Below are positions 28,596-36,689 of a DNA stretch of 64,000 bases, piece by piece (within the stretch, counting starts at the first letter, position 1; each line of letters begins with the position of its first letter). Both the position numbers and the translations under genes were made by a program. The stretch comes from JADCRZ01 sp037718865 (lineage in GTDB: Bacteria; Bacteroidota; Bacteroidia; Chitinophagales; Chitinophagaceae): the NCBI GenBank assembly GCA_037718865.1, contig JBBJMP010000009.1, positions 124,001 through 188,000 on the forward strand, in the 5' to 3' direction. The notes below the pieces were generated by a model. The model searched no databases and was not told where the DNA came from. It saw only the letters and a list, made by a program, of their open reading frames with translations.

Positions 28596-29294
28596 ATGCA
28601 ATTAAATTCTTCAGATCCAACAGGAAATAATCAGATTTTCGGAAGTCACGTCATCAACGTAAGTAATAATGAAAGGATTGTTTCAGCTGCATTGGGAGCA
28701 TTTTTCTTTACCAGGGGTTTGAGAAGAGGTAGTATTTTACAAACTCTCATAGGTGGATATTTAGTTTATCGCGGTGCTTCAGGTTACTGTCCTGCTTATA
28801 AAGCCGCAGAAAGAAGTACATATACAGACAAACCCGAATCGGTAAATATCAAAACCACTATCATAGTTAACAAACCAAGAAAGGAGGTATATGAGTTTTG
28901 GCGTAAGCTTGAAAATCTTCCTTTGTTCATGAAGCATCTCAAAAGTGTCAGGGAAATCGATGACAGAAAATCGCACTGGGAGGCAAATGTACCTGGAAAT
29001 GTTACAACCATTAACTGGGATGCAGAGATTGTCAAAGAGGAAGAAGGAAATTTGATCTCCTGGAGGTCATTACCAGGAGCTACGGTAGAAAATGCGGGTA
29101 AAGTTGACTTTCAGGATGCACTTGGACATGAAGGCACTGAATTGAGAGTAGTGATTACCTATAGGCCTCCTGCAGGGCATATCGGAAGCGGTCTTGCATG
29201 GTTGATTAATCCGGTTTTTAAAAATATGATCAAGAAAGACATTTTAAATTTTAAAGAGTATATTGAAACCGGTTATCTGGCTCCGGTGGAGTAG
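28596..29294 (+). CDS. DUF2892-like membrane segment fused to an SRPBCC (START-like) domain
   Basis: 232 residues. Residues ~20-72 (NNERIVSAALGAFFFTRGLRRGSILQTLIGGYLVYRGASGYCPAYKA) resemble the DUF2892/YgaP-like inner-membrane segment. Residues ~82-225 form an SRPBCC ligand-binding fold (IKTTIIVNKPRKEVYEFWRKLENLPLFMKHLKSVREIDDRKSHWEANVPG). This fusion is common in bacteria and often linked to stress or envelope homeostasis, but no ligand is known. The gene stands alone, followed by a GC-rich hairpin. Confidence 0.85.
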   Translation: MQLNSSDPTGNNQIFGSHVINVSNNERIVSAALGAFFFTRGLRRGSILQTLIGGYLVYRGASGYCPAYKAAERSTYTDKPESVNIKTTIIVNKPRKEVYEFWRKLENLPLFMKHLKSVREIDDRKSHWEANVPGNVTTINWDAEIVKEEEGNLISWRSLPGATVENAGKVDFQDALGHEGTELRVVITYRPPAGHIGSGLAWLINPVFKNMIKKDILNFKEYIETGYLAPVE

Positions 29295-29322
29295 TGGTAA
29301 CCTCAATGTGCTACAAATCGGT

Positions 29323-29339
29323 TGCCCCGGGCCGGGGCA
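29323..29339. terminator. GC-rich hairpin between convergent genes
   Basis: TGCCCCGG and CCGGGGCA form a perfect 8-bp stem with a single-base loop, in the 77-bp gap between the SRPBCC gene (plus) and gmhB (minus). The T-run is weak on both sides, so bidirectional termination is possible but not certain. Confidence 0.5.
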
Positions 29340-29371
29340 TTCATGCTTTTTCATTTTATCAAGGTGGGTGG

Positions 29372-29929
29372 TTAAAAGCAGCTCAAACGGTCAGCAAATG
29401 CAGGCAAATCTCTTACCATCAAATCAACAGCAGGATGTGGAAGGGGAAGGTCAGGGTTGGTGGTTTGCACAAATACGGTGTACATACCGGCATTTTTTCC
29501 AAACATCATATCGCTTACCGTGTTGCCAATCATAATTGATTTGCCAAATTCAATCTCCGGGAATCGTTTTTTTGCCAGTTTAGCCATGCCCGTCTGCGGC
29601 TTACGGTCAGGATGGTGATCATCGAGAGAGGTGCAATAGAACAGGGCATCTATCTTACATCCATTTTCTTCAATATCCCTCATCATTTGCTGATGAAGAT
29701 CAGTCAGCGCCTCCTCTGTCATCAGCTTTTTTTCCACTCCCCGCTGATTTGTTACCACGACGATTCTTCCAAAGCAGGGCCGTAATTTTTTTAGCGCTTT
29801 CAGAACGCCGTCTAGAAATTTGAACTCAAGGTAATGATAAACATAATCCATGTATTTCTCTTCATTGATAACGCCGTCGCGGTCTAAAAATAAGGTCCAG
29901 CTTTTATCAATTTTCTCAAATGGAAGCAT
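29372..29929 (-). CDS. gmhB: D-glycero-D-manno-heptose bisphosphate phosphatase (GmhB-like HAD)
   Basis: HAD-family phosphatase of 185 residues that removes the C7 phosphate of heptose-1,7-bisphosphate. The nucleophile motif is TLFLDRDGVINEEKYMDYV. The core has IVVVTNQRGVEKKLMTEE, and later motifs KPQTGMAKLAKKRFPEIEFGKSIMIGNTVSDMMFGKNAGM include the acidic metal ligand. Zinc-loop cysteines typical of GmhB are few here, so a histidinol-phosphatase-like relative is possible, but the neighbourhood decides. It overlaps the nucleotidyltransferase gene by one base and is last in the heptose operon. Confidence 0.86.
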   Translation of the reverse strand: MLPFEKIDKSWTLFLDRDGVINEEKYMDYVYHYLEFKFLDGVLKALKKLRPCFGRIVVVTNQRGVEKKLMTEEALTDLHQQMMRDIEENGCKIDALFYCTSLDDHHPDRKPQTGMAKLAKKRFPEIEFGKSIMIGNTVSDMMFGKNAGMYTVFVQTTNPDLPLPHPAVDLMVRDLPAFADRLSCF

Positions 29930-30633
29930 TAACGTATGTTTAGCATTAACTCGGTTTGCGCCCTTTCAAAGTCTTCAGGTATGCCTATATCGATAAAATA
30001 TTCATCCTGTACGACCCCGTAAAACCGCCGGCTGCCCAGATATTTCTCTAAGTAATCCGTTTCGAAAGAAAATTGTTCCGGCAAATCTTCCTGTAGAAAT
30101 TTTATGGCATGAAGCGCATAGGCGCCGCCGTTAATAAGTCCATTTTCAAAATACTGTTTCTGTATGATGCGATCGATGGAATAATCTTCCTTCAGCTCAA
30201 TCAGGCTGTATCGGTCAACCATAGTCATAGGTTTTAACGATAAGGTGCAATGCGCCCCGCACATTTGATGAAAAGCTTCAAGGCGCGACAAATCGATTTT
30301 GAAGAAAGTATCGCCGTTAAGAACAAGCACCGTTTTTTCAGTAGCCAGCCTGCAGGCCCGTTTGACAGCTCCACCAGTACCCAGTGGCTCCTTTTCAACG
30401 CTGAATTGGATGTGGAGATTCCCATATTGGGTTGTTAAATACTGTTCCAGCAATTCGTGTTTATAACCCAGCGAAAATATGAAGCTTTGAATTCCCTGAT
30501 TGTAAAAGTAATCGATCAGGTAACCAATGAAAGGTTTAGCCAATACCGGTGCCATGGCCTTGGGAAGGTCAGGAACTGCCTGACGAAGCCTTGTGCCGAG
30601 TCCTCCCGCAAGGATGATTGCTTCTTTGATCAT
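29929..30633 (-). CDS. hddC: Nucleotidyltransferase, probable heptose-1-phosphate guanylyltransferase (HddC-like)
   Basis: 234-residue sugar-phosphate nucleotidyltransferase. The signature AIILAGGLGTRLRQAVPDLPKAMAPVLAKPFIGYLI is at the N-terminus. Substrate-binding motifs are EKEPLGTGGAVKRA and VLVLNGDTFFKID, and the C-terminus is YFIDIGIPEDFERAQ. In an operon with gmhA, a GHMP kinase and gmhB, it most likely activates D-glycero-alpha-D-manno-heptose-1-phosphate to a GDP-sugar for capsule, S-layer or O-glycan use. Nucleotide choice is inferred from the kinase type, not from the sequence. Confidence 0.82.
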   Translation of the reverse strand: MIKEAIILAGGLGTRLRQAVPDLPKAMAPVLAKPFIGYLIDYFYNQGIQSFIFSLGYKHELLEQYLTTQYGNLHIQFSVEKEPLGTGGAVKRACRLATEKTVLVLNGDTFFKIDLSRLEAFHQMCGAHCTLSLKPMTMVDRYSLIELKEDYSIDRIIQKQYFENGLINGGAYALHAIKFLQEDLPEQFSFETDYLEKYLGSRRFYGVVQDEYFIDIGIPEDFERAQTELMLNIR

Positions 30634-30642
30634 TTGATACCA

Positions 30643-31224
30643 CTATTCATTTTTGAAATACTCCTCTTCCACAAACTGACAAATAATATGACCGATCATG
30701 ATGTGTGATTCCTGTATGCGTGGTGTATCGGCAGAAGGAACAGCAAACAAGTAATCACTTACCGTTTTAATTACACCTCCAGTGAGACCGGTCAGGCCGA
30801 TAGAGATTACACCGATCTCTCTTGCCGTTTCAAATGCTTTAACAATGTTTGCAGAATTACCGGAAGTAGATATGCCAATCAGAATATCGCCTTTTTTTGT
30901 TATCCCCCTTACTAACCTGGCATAGATCTCATCATAACTGTAATCGTTTGCTACTGCCGTCAGGTAAGAAGTATTGCAATGCAGGGCTTCGCCACGTAAA
31001 GCCTCACGGTCTTTATAGAACCGACCGCTCAGTTCGGCCGCCAAATGTTGAGCATCCGCTGCACTTCCTCCATTTCCGCAAAAATATACATGGTTGCCAT
31101 TTTTGAGAGCTTTCACCATTATGGCAACCACCACTTGTATCTGTTGAAGCATACTCTCATCGTCAAGTAGTTGCATTTTTACATCTATTGACGACCGGAT
31201 AATTTGCCTGATCTTTTCGTGCAT
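30643..31224 (-). CDS. gmhA: Sedoheptulose-7-phosphate isomerase (GmhA)
   Basis: SIS-domain isomerase of 193 residues that converts sedoheptulose 7-phosphate into D-glycero-D-manno-heptose 7-phosphate, the first step of heptose synthesis. Motifs include NHVYFCGNGGSAADAQHLAAELSGRF, DILIGISTSGNSANIVKAFETA (SIS), and catalytic Glu/His in RIQESHIMIGHIICQFVEE. Length matches GmhA. It lies between the kinase gene (76 bp upstream) and the nucleotidyltransferase gene (9 bp downstream) on the minus strand. Confidence 0.94.
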   Translation of the reverse strand: MHEKIRQIIRSSIDVKMQLLDDESMLQQIQVVVAIMVKALKNGNHVYFCGNGGSAADAQHLAAELSGRFYKDREALRGEALHCNTSYLTAVANDYSYDEIYARLVRGITKKGDILIGISTSGNSANIVKAFETAREIGVISIGLTGLTGGVIKTVSDYLFAVPSADTPRIQESHIMIGHIICQFVEEEYFKNE

Positions 31225-31300
31225 GATTTTATTTACTTTAAAACATTAACCTCATTTCAACTCCGGACTTCAGATTCCTTACTCAGGACTGCTGACCAAC

Positions 31301-32323
31301 CTAAATCGTCCAGGTAGTTAAACCATGATCAGTAAACTGGTATCCTTTGCAGTAACCCCCGAATTTTTCCAGGGCTTCCATGACCTTGTATTTGGTAATA
31401 TCCGGACAATAAAAGATCATAAACCCTCCGCCGCCGGCACCGGAAATTTTTCCGCCTGTTGCCCCGGCATGTTTTGCGGATTCATAGATCTCCTCCATTA
31501 AACTGTTGGATATGCCTTCGGCCATCTGTCTTTTTTGTTGAAAACCAAAATCCAGTATCTCACCAATTTCATGTAACCTTCCTTTCAATAAAGCTTCTTT
31601 CATCATCTGTGACTGTTGCTTCAATTGATGCATAGCTTCAATCGATTTTTCTTTTTTGTCAAGCACGTTCCTGCTTTGCTTTTCAATGATTTTTGCCGAG
31701 TTGCGGCTGGTGGAAGTAAAGTACAACAGCAGGTTGTTTTCCAGTTCAAATAAATACTGCTGTTTGATGCGCAAAGGGTTTACGATAACCTTGTCTTTCT
31801 CCATGAACTCCATAAAGTTGACACCGCCGAAAGTAGCTGCATACTGGTCTTGCCGACCCCCTGCCATGGCAAGGTCTTCCCGTTCAATCTCGTAAGCAAG
31901 GTGAGCGATGTCATAATCACCAAGGGGTAAGCGCAGCATTTCCGTAAAGGCCCCGATGATGGCGACCACCAGGGTGGAAGAAGTCCCTAATCCTGACCCA
32001 GCGGGCGCATCAACAAAAGTGGACAAATGAAAACCTGTGAGTGGCAGACTGTACTTTTGCTGAATGCGGTTATATACTCCTTTCAAAAGATCCATGCTTC
32101 CGTCAAGGGGAAGCTGATGCGCCCAGTCGAAACGCTGCTCTTCCCTTCTGTCAAGTGCCTGCATGATAATGGCATTTTCCTCAATAGGCTGAATGTTCGC
32201 ACTTGCGTATAAAGATATAGTAGCATTCAGGATGGCCCCGCCGTAGAGGTCGCTATACGGACTAACATCTGTGCCCCCACCAGCCAGCCCTATGCGCAAA
32301 GGTGCTTTACTTCTGTAGATCAT
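31301..32323 (-). CDS. hddA: GHMP kinase, probable D-glycero-alpha-D-manno-heptose-7-phosphate kinase (HddA-like)
   Basis: 340-residue GHMP-family kinase. Motif 1 is RSKAPLRIGLAGGGTDVSPY. The ATP-binding glycine/serine loop is VDAPAGSGLGTSSTLVVAIIGA near residue 105, and motif 3 is ATGGKISGAGGGGFMIFYC. The kinase phosphorylates C1 of heptose-7-phosphate in the GDP-heptose route. Presence of this kinase rather than HldE points to the alpha-anomer pathway. It lies 12 bp downstream of the glycosyltransferase gene on the same strand. Confidence 0.9.
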   Translation of the reverse strand: MIYRSKAPLRIGLAGGGTDVSPYSDLYGGAILNATISLYASANIQPIEENAIIMQALDRREEQRFDWAHQLPLDGSMDLLKGVYNRIQQKYSLPLTGFHLSTFVDAPAGSGLGTSSTLVVAIIGAFTEMLRLPLGDYDIAHLAYEIEREDLAMAGGRQDQYAATFGGVNFMEFMEKDKVIVNPLRIKQQYLFELENNLLLYFTSTSRNSAKIIEKQSRNVLDKKEKSIEAMHQLKQQSQMMKEALLKGRLHEIGEILDFGFQQKRQMAEGISNSLMEEIYESAKHAGATGGKISGAGGGGFMIFYCPDITKYKVMEALEKFGGYCKGYQFTDHGLTTWTI

Positions 32324-32335
32324 TTTTGTTTTACT

Positions 32336-33463
32336 TCACATTTCCACAATCGCTTTCACCAGACCTGACCATGAATACTGTAGCCTGGCGCTGCGAAGAT
32401 GAGGAATAAACTGATGTTCGCCTAATCGAAAATAGGTCAGGATAGCCTCTGCAATAGCTTCAGGATTGGGTTCAGCTACCAGTCCGGACCTGCCATGCGG
32501 AACATAATCCGGCAGGGCCCCAACATTGGTAACGATCATCGGCTTTTCAAAATAGTAGGCGAGGGGAGTTACACCGCTTTGTGTAGCATTACGATAAGGC
32601 TGCACCACAACATCGGTGGCACAAAAATAATATTTTACTTCTTCGGCCGGGATATAACTGGTCCTGAAAATTATTTTATCACGAATGCCTGCCTGGTCGA
32701 TTTTATCCTGGTACTTGTTCTCGTCTTCATAAAATTCGCCGGCGATGATCAGTTTTATATCGGGTGCCTGAGGTTGCCGGTGAACGATTTTTAGTGCTTC
32801 CACCAGCAGATCCAAACCCTTGTATCTGCGAATGAACCCAAAGAACAATAACAGGTTATCCTCCTCATTTAATCCCAATATTTTCCTTGCTTCATTTTTT
32901 GTGACTGCCATGCCAAAATTGTCATACAGGGGATGCAGTACCAGTATAGCAGGCTTGACCGGTTCAAACTTGCGAAGTTCATGCAATACGTTTTCACTCA
33001 TGGTTACAAAGCCATCACAGGCTTTTAGAAAATAACGGGTGAACATAATATCTCCTATCCGCTTTTCGTGAGGAAGAATATTGTCTGTAATAGCAATGAT
33101 GCGCGTATGCTTGTTATTTTTTACTTGTCGCAGGATAGTGCCGAGGGCAGGGCCCATCAATGGTAGCCAGTAGCGGACAATCAGCAGGTCGGGAGACCTT
33201 CGTTTTAATTCATGTCCAACGATCAACCAGTTGAACGGGTTGATAGCATTTACTTTCTGAAGGATTCTCAGGTCGTCAGGAGGTGGTTCGTCTGAATACT
33301 GGGATTTACCTGGAAACAAAAAATCGGGGTATTGAAGTGAAAAGGTATATATGACCGTGTCATAACCTTGTTGTTGAAATTCTCTCGCCAGCCGTTCATT
33401 GAAGGTGGTGATGCCTCCGCTTCGGAAAGGATATGCCGGACCTAAAATGACCACTGTTTGCAT
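32336..33463 (-). CDS. Glycosyltransferase, GT4 type
   Basis: 375-residue GT-B glycosyltransferase. I place the start at 33463 (MQTVVILGPAYPFRSGGITTFN), the conserved N-terminus of this subfamily, rather than the longer in-frame ORF beginning at 33562. The C-domain shows LLFFGFIRRYKGLDLLVEAL, a sugar-nucleotide-binding segment, and a terminal ALPDYVPHGRSGLVAEPNPEAIAEAI. It heads the minus-strand heptose operon, so it may use the activated heptose made by the downstream genes. That link is inferred from position only. Confidence 0.87.
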   Translation of the reverse strand: MQTVVILGPAYPFRSGGITTFNERLAREFQQQGYDTVIYTFSLQYPDFLFPGKSQYSDEPPPDDLRILQKVNAINPFNWLIVGHELKRRSPDLLIVRYWLPLMGPALGTILRQVKNNKHTRIIAITDNILPHEKRIGDIMFTRYFLKACDGFVTMSENVLHELRKFEPVKPAILVLHPLYDNFGMAVTKNEARKILGLNEEDNLLLFFGFIRRYKGLDLLVEALKIVHRQPQAPDIKLIIAGEFYEDENKYQDKIDQAGIRDKIIFRTSYIPAEEVKYYFCATDVVVQPYRNATQSGVTPLAYYFEKPMIVTNVGALPDYVPHGRSGLVAEPNPEAIAEAILTYFRLGEHQFIPHLRSARLQYSWSGLVKAIVEM

Positions 33464-33551
33464 GATGAAATTCAGATTTACTGGAGGCATTGCCTGGAAA
33501 GGGCAGGGCTCGCACTGGAAAACCGTGATGAGGTTATAGGTGAAGAACTGG

Positions 33552-34490
33552 TTAAATCCCAATCTTTTTTTCGATCAGGTAAATATTTCTTGCGGGTGAA
33601 TTCCTGGCAATTAATTCAGCCACAAAACCGGTTACAAAAAGCTGGGTGCCTATGACCATGGAAGTAAGGGCCAAGTAAAACAGCGGGCGATTGCTCAGGC
33701 TAAATCCGGTAATGATCAGTTTTGAAATGATGAGATAGGCACTCATTAAAAAACCGAGCATAAAAAAAAGGGTTCCCATAAGTCCGAAAAAATGCATGGG
33801 GCGTTTCCCGTATTTTCCTACAAACATGATCGATGCCAGATCGAGAAATCCGTTGATAAAACGTTCCAAGCCAAATTTTGACGTACCGTATTTACGCGCA
33901 TGATGCTGTACAATCTTTTCTCCGATTCTTCTAAAACCTGCCCACCGTGCGATAACAGGAATATACCGATGCATTTCTCCGTAAACTTCAATGCTTTTGA
34001 CCACTTTGCTGCGGTAGGCTTTTAGCCCGCAGTTAAAATCGTGGAGGGGAATACGTGATATTTTTGCGGTAAACCAGTTGAAGAACCGGGAAGGAATAGT
34101 TTTGGTCAACGGGTCATAGCGTTTCTTTTTCCATCCGCTGACCAAATCAAAGCCTTCGTTGAGGATCATGCGGCGTAGCGCAGGAATTTCTTCCGGACTG
34201 TCCTGCATATCTGCATCCATAGTGATTACTGTTTGCCCTTTAGCCGCCTTAAACCCCTCATTCAACGCTGCTGATTTACCATAATTGCGCTGAAAGCGAA
34301 TGCCTTTGATATTTGGGTTCTGCATAGGTAAAGATTCGATTACCTTCCAGGTGTTATCGTTGCTTCCATCATCAATGATAATTATTTCGTAAGAATAATT
34401 ATTAGCCTCCATAACCCGTTCAATCCAGGCACATAGTTCAGGCAATGATTCTTCTTCGTCATATGCAGGGATTACTACGGTTAGATCCAT
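33552..34490 (-). CDS. GT2 glycosyltransferase with C-terminal membrane anchor (DPM1/ArnC-like)
   Basis: 312 residues. The GT-A domain begins MDLTVVIPAYDEEESLPEL and contains IIIIDDGSNDNTW and the metal-binding TMDADMQDSPEEIP (DxD). QHHARKYGTSKFGLERFINGFLDL follows, and two C-terminal transmembrane segments (residues ~228-290). Such enzymes transfer a sugar or phosphosugar onto a polyprenyl phosphate at the inner membrane. The start codon overlaps the stop of the adjacent DUF4199 gene, so the two are probably co-transcribed. Confidence 0.92.
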   Translation of the reverse strand: MDLTVVIPAYDEEESLPELCAWIERVMEANNYSYEIIIIDDGSNDNTWKVIESLPMQNPNIKGIRFQRNYGKSAALNEGFKAAKGQTVITMDADMQDSPEEIPALRRMILNEGFDLVSGWKKKRYDPLTKTIPSRFFNWFTAKISRIPLHDFNCGLKAYRSKVVKSIEVYGEMHRYIPVIARWAGFRRIGEKIVQHHARKYGTSKFGLERFINGFLDLASIMFVGKYGKRPMHFFGLMGTLFFMLGFLMSAYLIISKLIITGFSLSNRPLFYLALTSMVIGTQLFVTGFVAELIARNSPARNIYLIEKKIGI

Positions 34491-35014
34491 TATCTTAACG
34501 TTTGTTGGTCAAAAGGAGTTTGAGGAGTTTTTTTAGCCACTCCGCTTCCTATCAGGGAGGCTATGGTTCCTATGAGCATATTCATAAATAATGCTCCTCC
34601 TATCATGGATATGGTGAAAAATTTTTCCGTCATATTTAAGGCGGTTTCTTTCTGCTCCTCGGGTATATTGGAATTCGTATCCATCTGGTTATACATTTCT
34701 TCCATAAACTTCTCCTTGTATTCAGGAAACAGGTATACAACCAAAACGGTGAAGAGCGTCATAATCAGGGCAAAGATAGCCGTGGTCTTAAAGCCATAGT
34801 TGAATAAACGGCCGAAAGTCAACCGGTCGTTATTGGCCTTCCCATATTGTATAACGAAGAAAACGATCAGGCCCAGGGTGACCAGCGCTGGTATCCAACC
34901 CCAAAAATTTCTTTTGAAAGACAACCCGGTGTAATAGTAAACAAGAAACAATATGATAGCGACGGCTCCTACGATAGTGCCGGCAACAATATGGGAAGTC
35001 GGTTTATTTTCCAT
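34490..35014 (-). CDS. DUF4199 membrane protein
   Basis: 174-residue integral membrane protein with four hydrophobic segments: SHIVAGTIVGAVAIILFLVYYY, WIPALVTLGLIVFFVIQYG, FALIMTLFTVLVVYLF and ISMIGGALFMNMLIGTIASLIGSGV. The arrangement, a conserved GKANNDRLTFGRLFNYGFKTT loop after TM2 and a polar stretch with MEEMYNQ before TM4 match DUF4199, a family largely confined to Bacteroidota with no known function. It often sits next to a DPM1-like glycosyltransferase and a dihydroorotase-like gene, as here. Confidence 0.88.
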   Translation of the reverse strand: MENKPTSHIVAGTIVGAVAIILFLVYYYTGLSFKRNFWGWIPALVTLGLIVFFVIQYGKANNDRLTFGRLFNYGFKTTAIFALIMTLFTVLVVYLFPEYKEKFMEEMYNQMDTNSNIPEEQKETALNMTEKFFTISMIGGALFMNMLIGTIASLIGSGVAKKTPQTPFDQQTLR

Positions 35015-35026
35015 AAGTTGTATTTT

Positions 35027-36292
35027 TTATTGATTCATTAAAAGTTTGTCTCCATTCAAAATGCCTGCTACTCTGCCTTTCAGCGCTTTGCCCAGGAACG
35101 GAGAATTTGTTGATTTTGACCGGATGTTTTGCTTAGTGAATATACAATTGCCATTTGGCTGGTAAATGGTCAGCACAACCGCTTTATTCATTTCAATGCT
35201 GTTGATTGGGAGATTGAATATGGCCGCAGGCTGCAGGGAAAGCAATTCAACCCATCTTTGCTCCGGCATTCGTGGTAAAACCGTTTTTAAAGCGCAGTAG
35301 GCCGTTTCCAGCCCGATCATGCCGTCTTTTGCATACTCAAATTCCAGCATCTTACTGTCATACTCATGCGGCAAATGATGGGTTGCTATACAGTCTACAG
35401 CACCTTCTTCTACCGCTTTGCGTAAAGACATCATATCAGCGCGGGTACGCAGGGGAGGATTTACTTTCAGGTTGGTATCATAATCCATCAGGTCTTCATC
35501 GCAAAAGAACAGGTGGTAAGGAGTAACCGAGCAGGTGACGGAGATGCCGCCTTCTTTGCCGCGCCGGATATATTCCAAAGACTTTGCCGACGTAACTGCA
35601 GTAAAATGTAGTTTTGATCCAGTGTACCTTGCCAGTTTGATATCTCTTGCAACCACCAGTTCTTCAGACATCATGGGTTTGCCGGGAAGTCCAAGCCTTG
35701 TGGAAACAATACCCTCGTTCATTAGTCCGTGCGGTACCAGGCTTTTGTCATCAGGTATCTGGATGATCACCCCCTCAAAACTCTTTACATATTGAAGCGC
35801 TTTTATTAAAAGTCCGGCGGATTGTATAGAATTCAAACCATCAGAAAACGTGCTAACACCGCTGTTTTGCATGTCATACATTTCGGCCAGTTCCTTACCA
35901 TCCGTATTTTTTGTAACGGCCCCGATGGGTACGATATTTACTGCAAGTGATTTGGATTTCTGAAAGATATATTCAGCCTGCGCCTTATTATCGATAGCCG
36001 GTTTCGTGTTTGGAATAACCATTACTGTGGTGAAACCTCCTGCGGCGGCTGCAAAGGCGCCGGTTTCCAGAGACTCCTTATACTCATACCCGGGATCGCA
36101 AAGATGGGCAAACACATCGATCCAACCTGGTGAAATGTGGAGGCCGGTTTCCTGGATCGTCATATCGGCCGATTCGTTAATGTTCGGGTGTATATTTTCT
36201 ATAAATCCGTTGTTGATGAGTATATCCTGCTGAGTTTTATTATGTGAAGATGTGGGATCTATTATGGTTACCTGTTTGATTAAAACCTTCAT
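35027..36292 (-). CDS. Dihydroorotase-like amidohydrolase with degenerate metal site
   Basis: 421-residue amidohydrolase-fold protein related to dihydroorotase of pyrimidine synthesis. Family shape is clear: ISPGWIDVFAHLCDPGYEYKESLETGAFAAAAGGFTTV and CIATHHLPHEYDSK, then IGLETAYCALKT. Several residues that normally bind zinc or substrate are changed. The DxHxHLRDPG motif reads DVFAHLCDPG (first His and Arg lost), ATDHAPH reads ATHHLPH, and the usual His of the HVST block is Ala in HFTAVTSAKS. It may be a non-catalytic homologue like the pseudo-dihydroorotase partner of some aspartate transcarbamoylases. It is first in the minus-strand cluster with DUF4199 and GT2. Confidence 0.8.
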   Translation of the reverse strand: MKVLIKQVTIIDPTSSHNKTQQDILINNGFIENIHPNINESADMTIQETGLHISPGWIDVFAHLCDPGYEYKESLETGAFAAAAGGFTTVMVIPNTKPAIDNKAQAEYIFQKSKSLAVNIVPIGAVTKNTDGKELAEMYDMQNSGVSTFSDGLNSIQSAGLLIKALQYVKSFEGVIIQIPDDKSLVPHGLMNEGIVSTRLGLPGKPMMSEELVVARDIKLARYTGSKLHFTAVTSAKSLEYIRRGKEGGISVTCSVTPYHLFFCDEDLMDYDTNLKVNPPLRTRADMMSLRKAVEEGAVDCIATHHLPHEYDSKMLEFEYAKDGMIGLETAYCALKTVLPRMPEQRWVELLSLQPAAIFNLPINSIEMNKAVVLTIYQPNGNCIFTKQNIRSKSTNSPFLGKALKGRVAGILNGDKLLMNQ

Positions 36293-36380
36293 TGGTAATT
36301 AGTTGAGCGAAGGTAAGGTTTGTTCCTTGATTTTTTATAATTCAAATTTTGCCTTAGTTTTACATTCACTGACAAAAGTT

Positions 36381-36454
36381 CGGGGCGTAGCGCAGTCCGG
36401 TAGCGTACCAGGCTGGGGGTCTGGTGGTCGCTGGTTCGAATCCAGTCGCCCCGA
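36381..36454 (+). tRNA. tRNA-Pro (anticodon GGG)
   Basis: A 74-nt cloverleaf fits exactly. The acceptor stem is CGGGGCG/CGCCCCG. The D arm is GCGC/GCGT. The anticodon stem CCAGG/TCTGG has loop CTGGGGG, giving anticodon GGG. The T arm CTGGT/TCCAG (approximate) has loop TCGAA, and the discriminator base is A. CCA is not encoded. A terminator follows, then an integrase gene 236 bp downstream, so this tRNA gene is a likely integration site. Confidence 0.96.
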
Positions 36455-36480
36455 CGTAGCAGAAATGCACATTTTATTAA

Positions 36481-36515
36481 AAGCACACAAAGTCAATGCT
36501 TTGTGGGCTTTTTTA
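36481..36515 (+). terminator. Rho-independent terminator after tRNA-Pro
   Basis: AAGCACACAAAG and CTTTGTGGGCTT form a 12-bp stem with one mismatch and a 6-nt loop, followed by TTTTTA. It lies 27 bp beyond the tRNA 3' end. Confidence 0.85.
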
Positions 36516-36689
36516 TCCACATTCCATATCAAAGAAATACATTTTAATGCAGGATTCTGGTGAGTTAAAAGGTGAGTTGATTCCGAATACCTTGCTCCCG
36601 TATCTTCGCTTAAGCGATTTAACGCTGTTGTTTTTACCCTTTTAGGTAGTAGTGAAGAGCTGTAATTTTTAACTAAAAAATTGTGTGAG

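Noticed and set aside
36432..36455. Direct repeat of the tRNA-Pro 3' end marking the far end of the integrated element
   Set aside because: I found no second copy of this segment in the window; only short unrelated gtcgcccc matches occur.
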